Below are positions 62,594 through 64,000 of a stretch of DNA of 64,000 nucleotides, piece by piece; the stretch's first letter is position 1, and each line of letters opens with the position of its first letter. The stretch is from an uncultured Spirochaetota bacterium. GTDB taxonomy: Bacteria; Spirochaetota; Spirochaetia; JAFGXN01. The stretch is from contig CALXOJ010000001.1 in assembly GCA_944390005.1 (NCBI GenBank), positions 62,001 through 126,000 of the forward strand, read 5' to 3'. Both the position numbers and the translations under genes were made by a program. The notes below the pieces were generated by a model. That model did no database searches. It was given only the letters and a program-made list of their open reading frames with translations, and was not told the origin of the DNA.

Positions 62594-63892
62594 ATGGAAA
62601 AAATTTACAGTAAAATCGAATCGATTTCAGGCAACGTGATTACCGTAAAAGCCGAAAACGTGGCTTACGGCGAATTGGCGGAAATTTCCACTTCGTTCGG
62701 AAAGTCGTTGGCGGAAGTGATTAAATTAGATCGCGATTTGGTGTCCCTGCAGGTTTTTGCCGGCGGCCGTGGAATTTCGACCGGAGATTCTGTGCGGTTT
62801 TTGGGAAATCCGATGCGTGTTTCCTTTTCTCCCGATTTGTTGGGGAGGGTATTTACCGGCTCCGGCGAGCCGCGTGACAACGGTCCGGCGCTGACCGATA
62901 ACCTCATTACCATTGCCGGACCGTCGTTTAACCCTGCAAAGAGAATTGTCCCGAGTAAGATTGTCCGTACCGGTATTCCGATGATCGATTTGTTTAACAC
63001 GTTGGTCGAATCTCAAAAGCTGCCGATTTTTTCCATTTCCGGGGAACCGTATAACGAACTGTTGGCGAGAATTGCGCTTCAGGCTGAGGTCGATATGATT
63101 ATTCTCGGCGGAATGGGCTTGAAATACGACGATTACCTTTATTTTAAAGAGACGCTGGAAGAAGGCGGCGCGCTCTCCCGAACCGTTATGTACATTCACA
63201 CCGCATCCGATCCGACTGTCGAATGTCTGATGGTTCCCGATATTTCGCTTGCTGTCGCTGAAAAGTTTGCGCTGCAGGGAAAACGCGTTTTAGTGCTTCT
63301 GACCGATATGACCAACTTTGCTGACGCCAAAAAGGAAATTTCGATTACACAGGAACAGGTTCCCTCTAACCGCGGTTATCCGGGGGACCTCTATTCGCAG
63401 TTGGCATCCCGTTACGAAAAGGCGGTCGACATCGACGGAGCCGGTTCCATCACCATTTTGGCGGTGACAACCATGCCCGGTGACGATGTCACGCATCCGG
63501 TTCCCGATAACACCGGTTACATTACGGAGGGGCAGTATTACCTAAAAGGCGGCCGTATCGAACCGTTTGGGTCTCTGTCGCGGTTGAAACAGCAGGTGAA
63601 TTCGAAGACGCGCGAAGATCATCGGACCATTATGGATGCCATGATTAAGCTTTATGCTTCCTACAAAGATACTCTGGAGAAAAAATCGATGGGATTTTCT
63701 CTCTCCGAGTGGGACGATAAGCTGCTGAAATACGGCTACCTGTTTGAAACCAAGATGATGAATCTTTCGGTGAATATTCCGCTTGAAGAGGCGTTGGATG
63801 AAGGCTGGAAGATGTTGGCTGAGTGTTTCGAGAAACAGGAGACCGGAATCAAAACGGAGTTAATCGAAAAATTCTGGCCGAAAGAGGTTTAG
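62594..63892 (+). CDS. V-type ATP synthase regulatory subunit B
   Basis: Subunit B is the non-catalytic partner of A. The 432-residue protein has the expected [20 protein letters not shown] in place of an intact P-loop. [20 protein letters not shown] and [18 protein letters not shown] follow. It starts 2 nt after the A subunit stop. Confidence 0.97.
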   Translation: MEKIYSKIESISGNVITVKAENVAYGELAEISTSFGKSLAEVIKLDRDLVSLQVFAGGRGISTGDSVRFLGNPMRVSFSPDLLGRVFTGSGEPRDNGPALTDNLITIAGPSFNPAKRIVPSKIVRTGIPMIDLFNTLVESQKLPIFSISGEPYNELLARIALQAEVDMIILGGMGLKYDDYLYFKETLEEGGALSRTVMYIHTASDPTVECLMVPDISLAVAEKFALQGKRVLVLLTDMTNFADAKKEISITQEQVPSNRGYPGDLYSQLASRYEKAVDIDGAGSITILAVTTMPGDDVTHPVPDNTGYITEGQYYLKGGRIEPFGSLSRLKQQVNSKTREDHRTIMDAMIKLYASYKDTLEKKSMGFSLSEWDDKLLKYGYLFETKMMNLSVNIPLEEALDEGWKMLAECFEKQETGIKTELIEKFWPKEV

Positions 63893-63895
63893 ACG

Positions 63896-64000
63896 ATGGC
63901 TAAGTTTAAACTGACAAAAAACGAGCAGAAGAAGCAGAAAGACCGACTGAAAATGTTTACCCGCTATCTGCCTACTTTGCAGTTAAAAAAGCAGCAGCTG
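63896..64000 (+). CDS. V-type ATP synthase subunit D, N-terminal part
   Basis: Only the first 35 codons are inside the window, opening [19 protein letters not shown]. Subunit D is the central rotor stalk. This charged coiled-coil start is characteristic and the position after B is standard. The gene continues beyond the right edge. Confidence 0.85.
   Translation, partial: MAKFKLTKNEQKKQKDRLKMFTRYLPTLQLKKQQL

Noticed and set aside
1-64000. CRISPR arrays, insertion sequences, prophage or defence genes
   Set aside because: No spaced direct repeats, transposases, integrases, phage genes or known defence proteins were seen on either strand.

Overview
The window comes from a motile spirochaete, most likely a Treponema-like member of the Spirochaetales. 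The evidence is the spirochaetal flagellar gene order, with FliY (CheC-like plus FliN-like) in place of FliN. The hook protein carries Lys165 and Cys178, the pair that forms the spirochaetal lysinoalanine cross-link. A V-type ATPase operon, a eukaryote-like IleS and several small spirochaete-type lipoproteins agree with this. I see no insertion sequence, prophage, CRISPR array or rRNA operon.

Layout. Positions 1-19330 are one long forward motility operon: fliK (cut by the window edge), flgD, flgE, flbD/swrD, motA, motB, fliL, fliM, fliY, fliO, fliP, fliQ, fliR, flhB, flhA, flhF, flhG, an unknown membrane protein, the flagellar sigma factor fliA/whiG, a Jag-N/FapA-type protein, a small unknown, and a SwrB-like membrane protein. 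Positions 19400-23230 are a reverse envelope operon (lepB, class B PBP with PASTA, DUF115/Maf-like). Divergent from it are a LysM-M23 endopeptidase and glgA, followed by glgC. Positions 27400-31140 (reverse) hold small membrane proteins, the NAD(P)H-hydrate repair enzyme and a lipoprotein. Positions 31274-34801 hold secA and a CmpB-type membrane protein. Positions 35100-37770 (reverse) hold murB, a LysR regulator and a sugar O-acetyltransferase. Positions 37825-41913 hold cysS, then an ECF sigma/anti-sigma pair with a membrane-anchored IPT/pseudo-transglutaminase protein. Positions 41989-49567 hold valS, an unknown small protein, and two consecutive modules of XRE-cupin regulator plus acyl-CoA ligase. 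Positions 49709-55141 hold ileS, a lipoprotein and hisH-hisF. Then come a reverse gene for a membrane protein with a degenerate GGDEF-like end, tRNA-Asn, a lipoprotein esterase, the rod operon flgF-flgG-flgJ, and the V-ATPase operon (E, DUF2764, A, B and the start of D) running off the right edge.

How the parts connect. The fliA gene is inside the window, and three upstream regions carry sites resembling its promoter (TAAA-N15-GCCGATAA). The best is upstream of flgF. A close match lies upstream of the M23 endopeptidase-glgA pair, and a weaker reverse match lies upstream of the degenerate-GGDEF protein. If real, these would tie rod assembly, peptidoglycan opening for periplasmic flagella and glycogen synthesis to one sigma factor. 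Three reverse genes (nnr, the 31140 lipoprotein, murB) have a -10 box only 6-7 bases before the ATG and no Shine-Dalgarno, suggesting leaderless mRNAs. Most of the window is conserved core machinery. The least explained parts are the ECF/pseudo-transglutaminase triad, the paired XRE-cupin/ligase modules, the unknown proteins in the motility operon, and the possible sigma-28 link to M23-glgA. All promoter and terminator calls are by eye, without scoring against the genome background.
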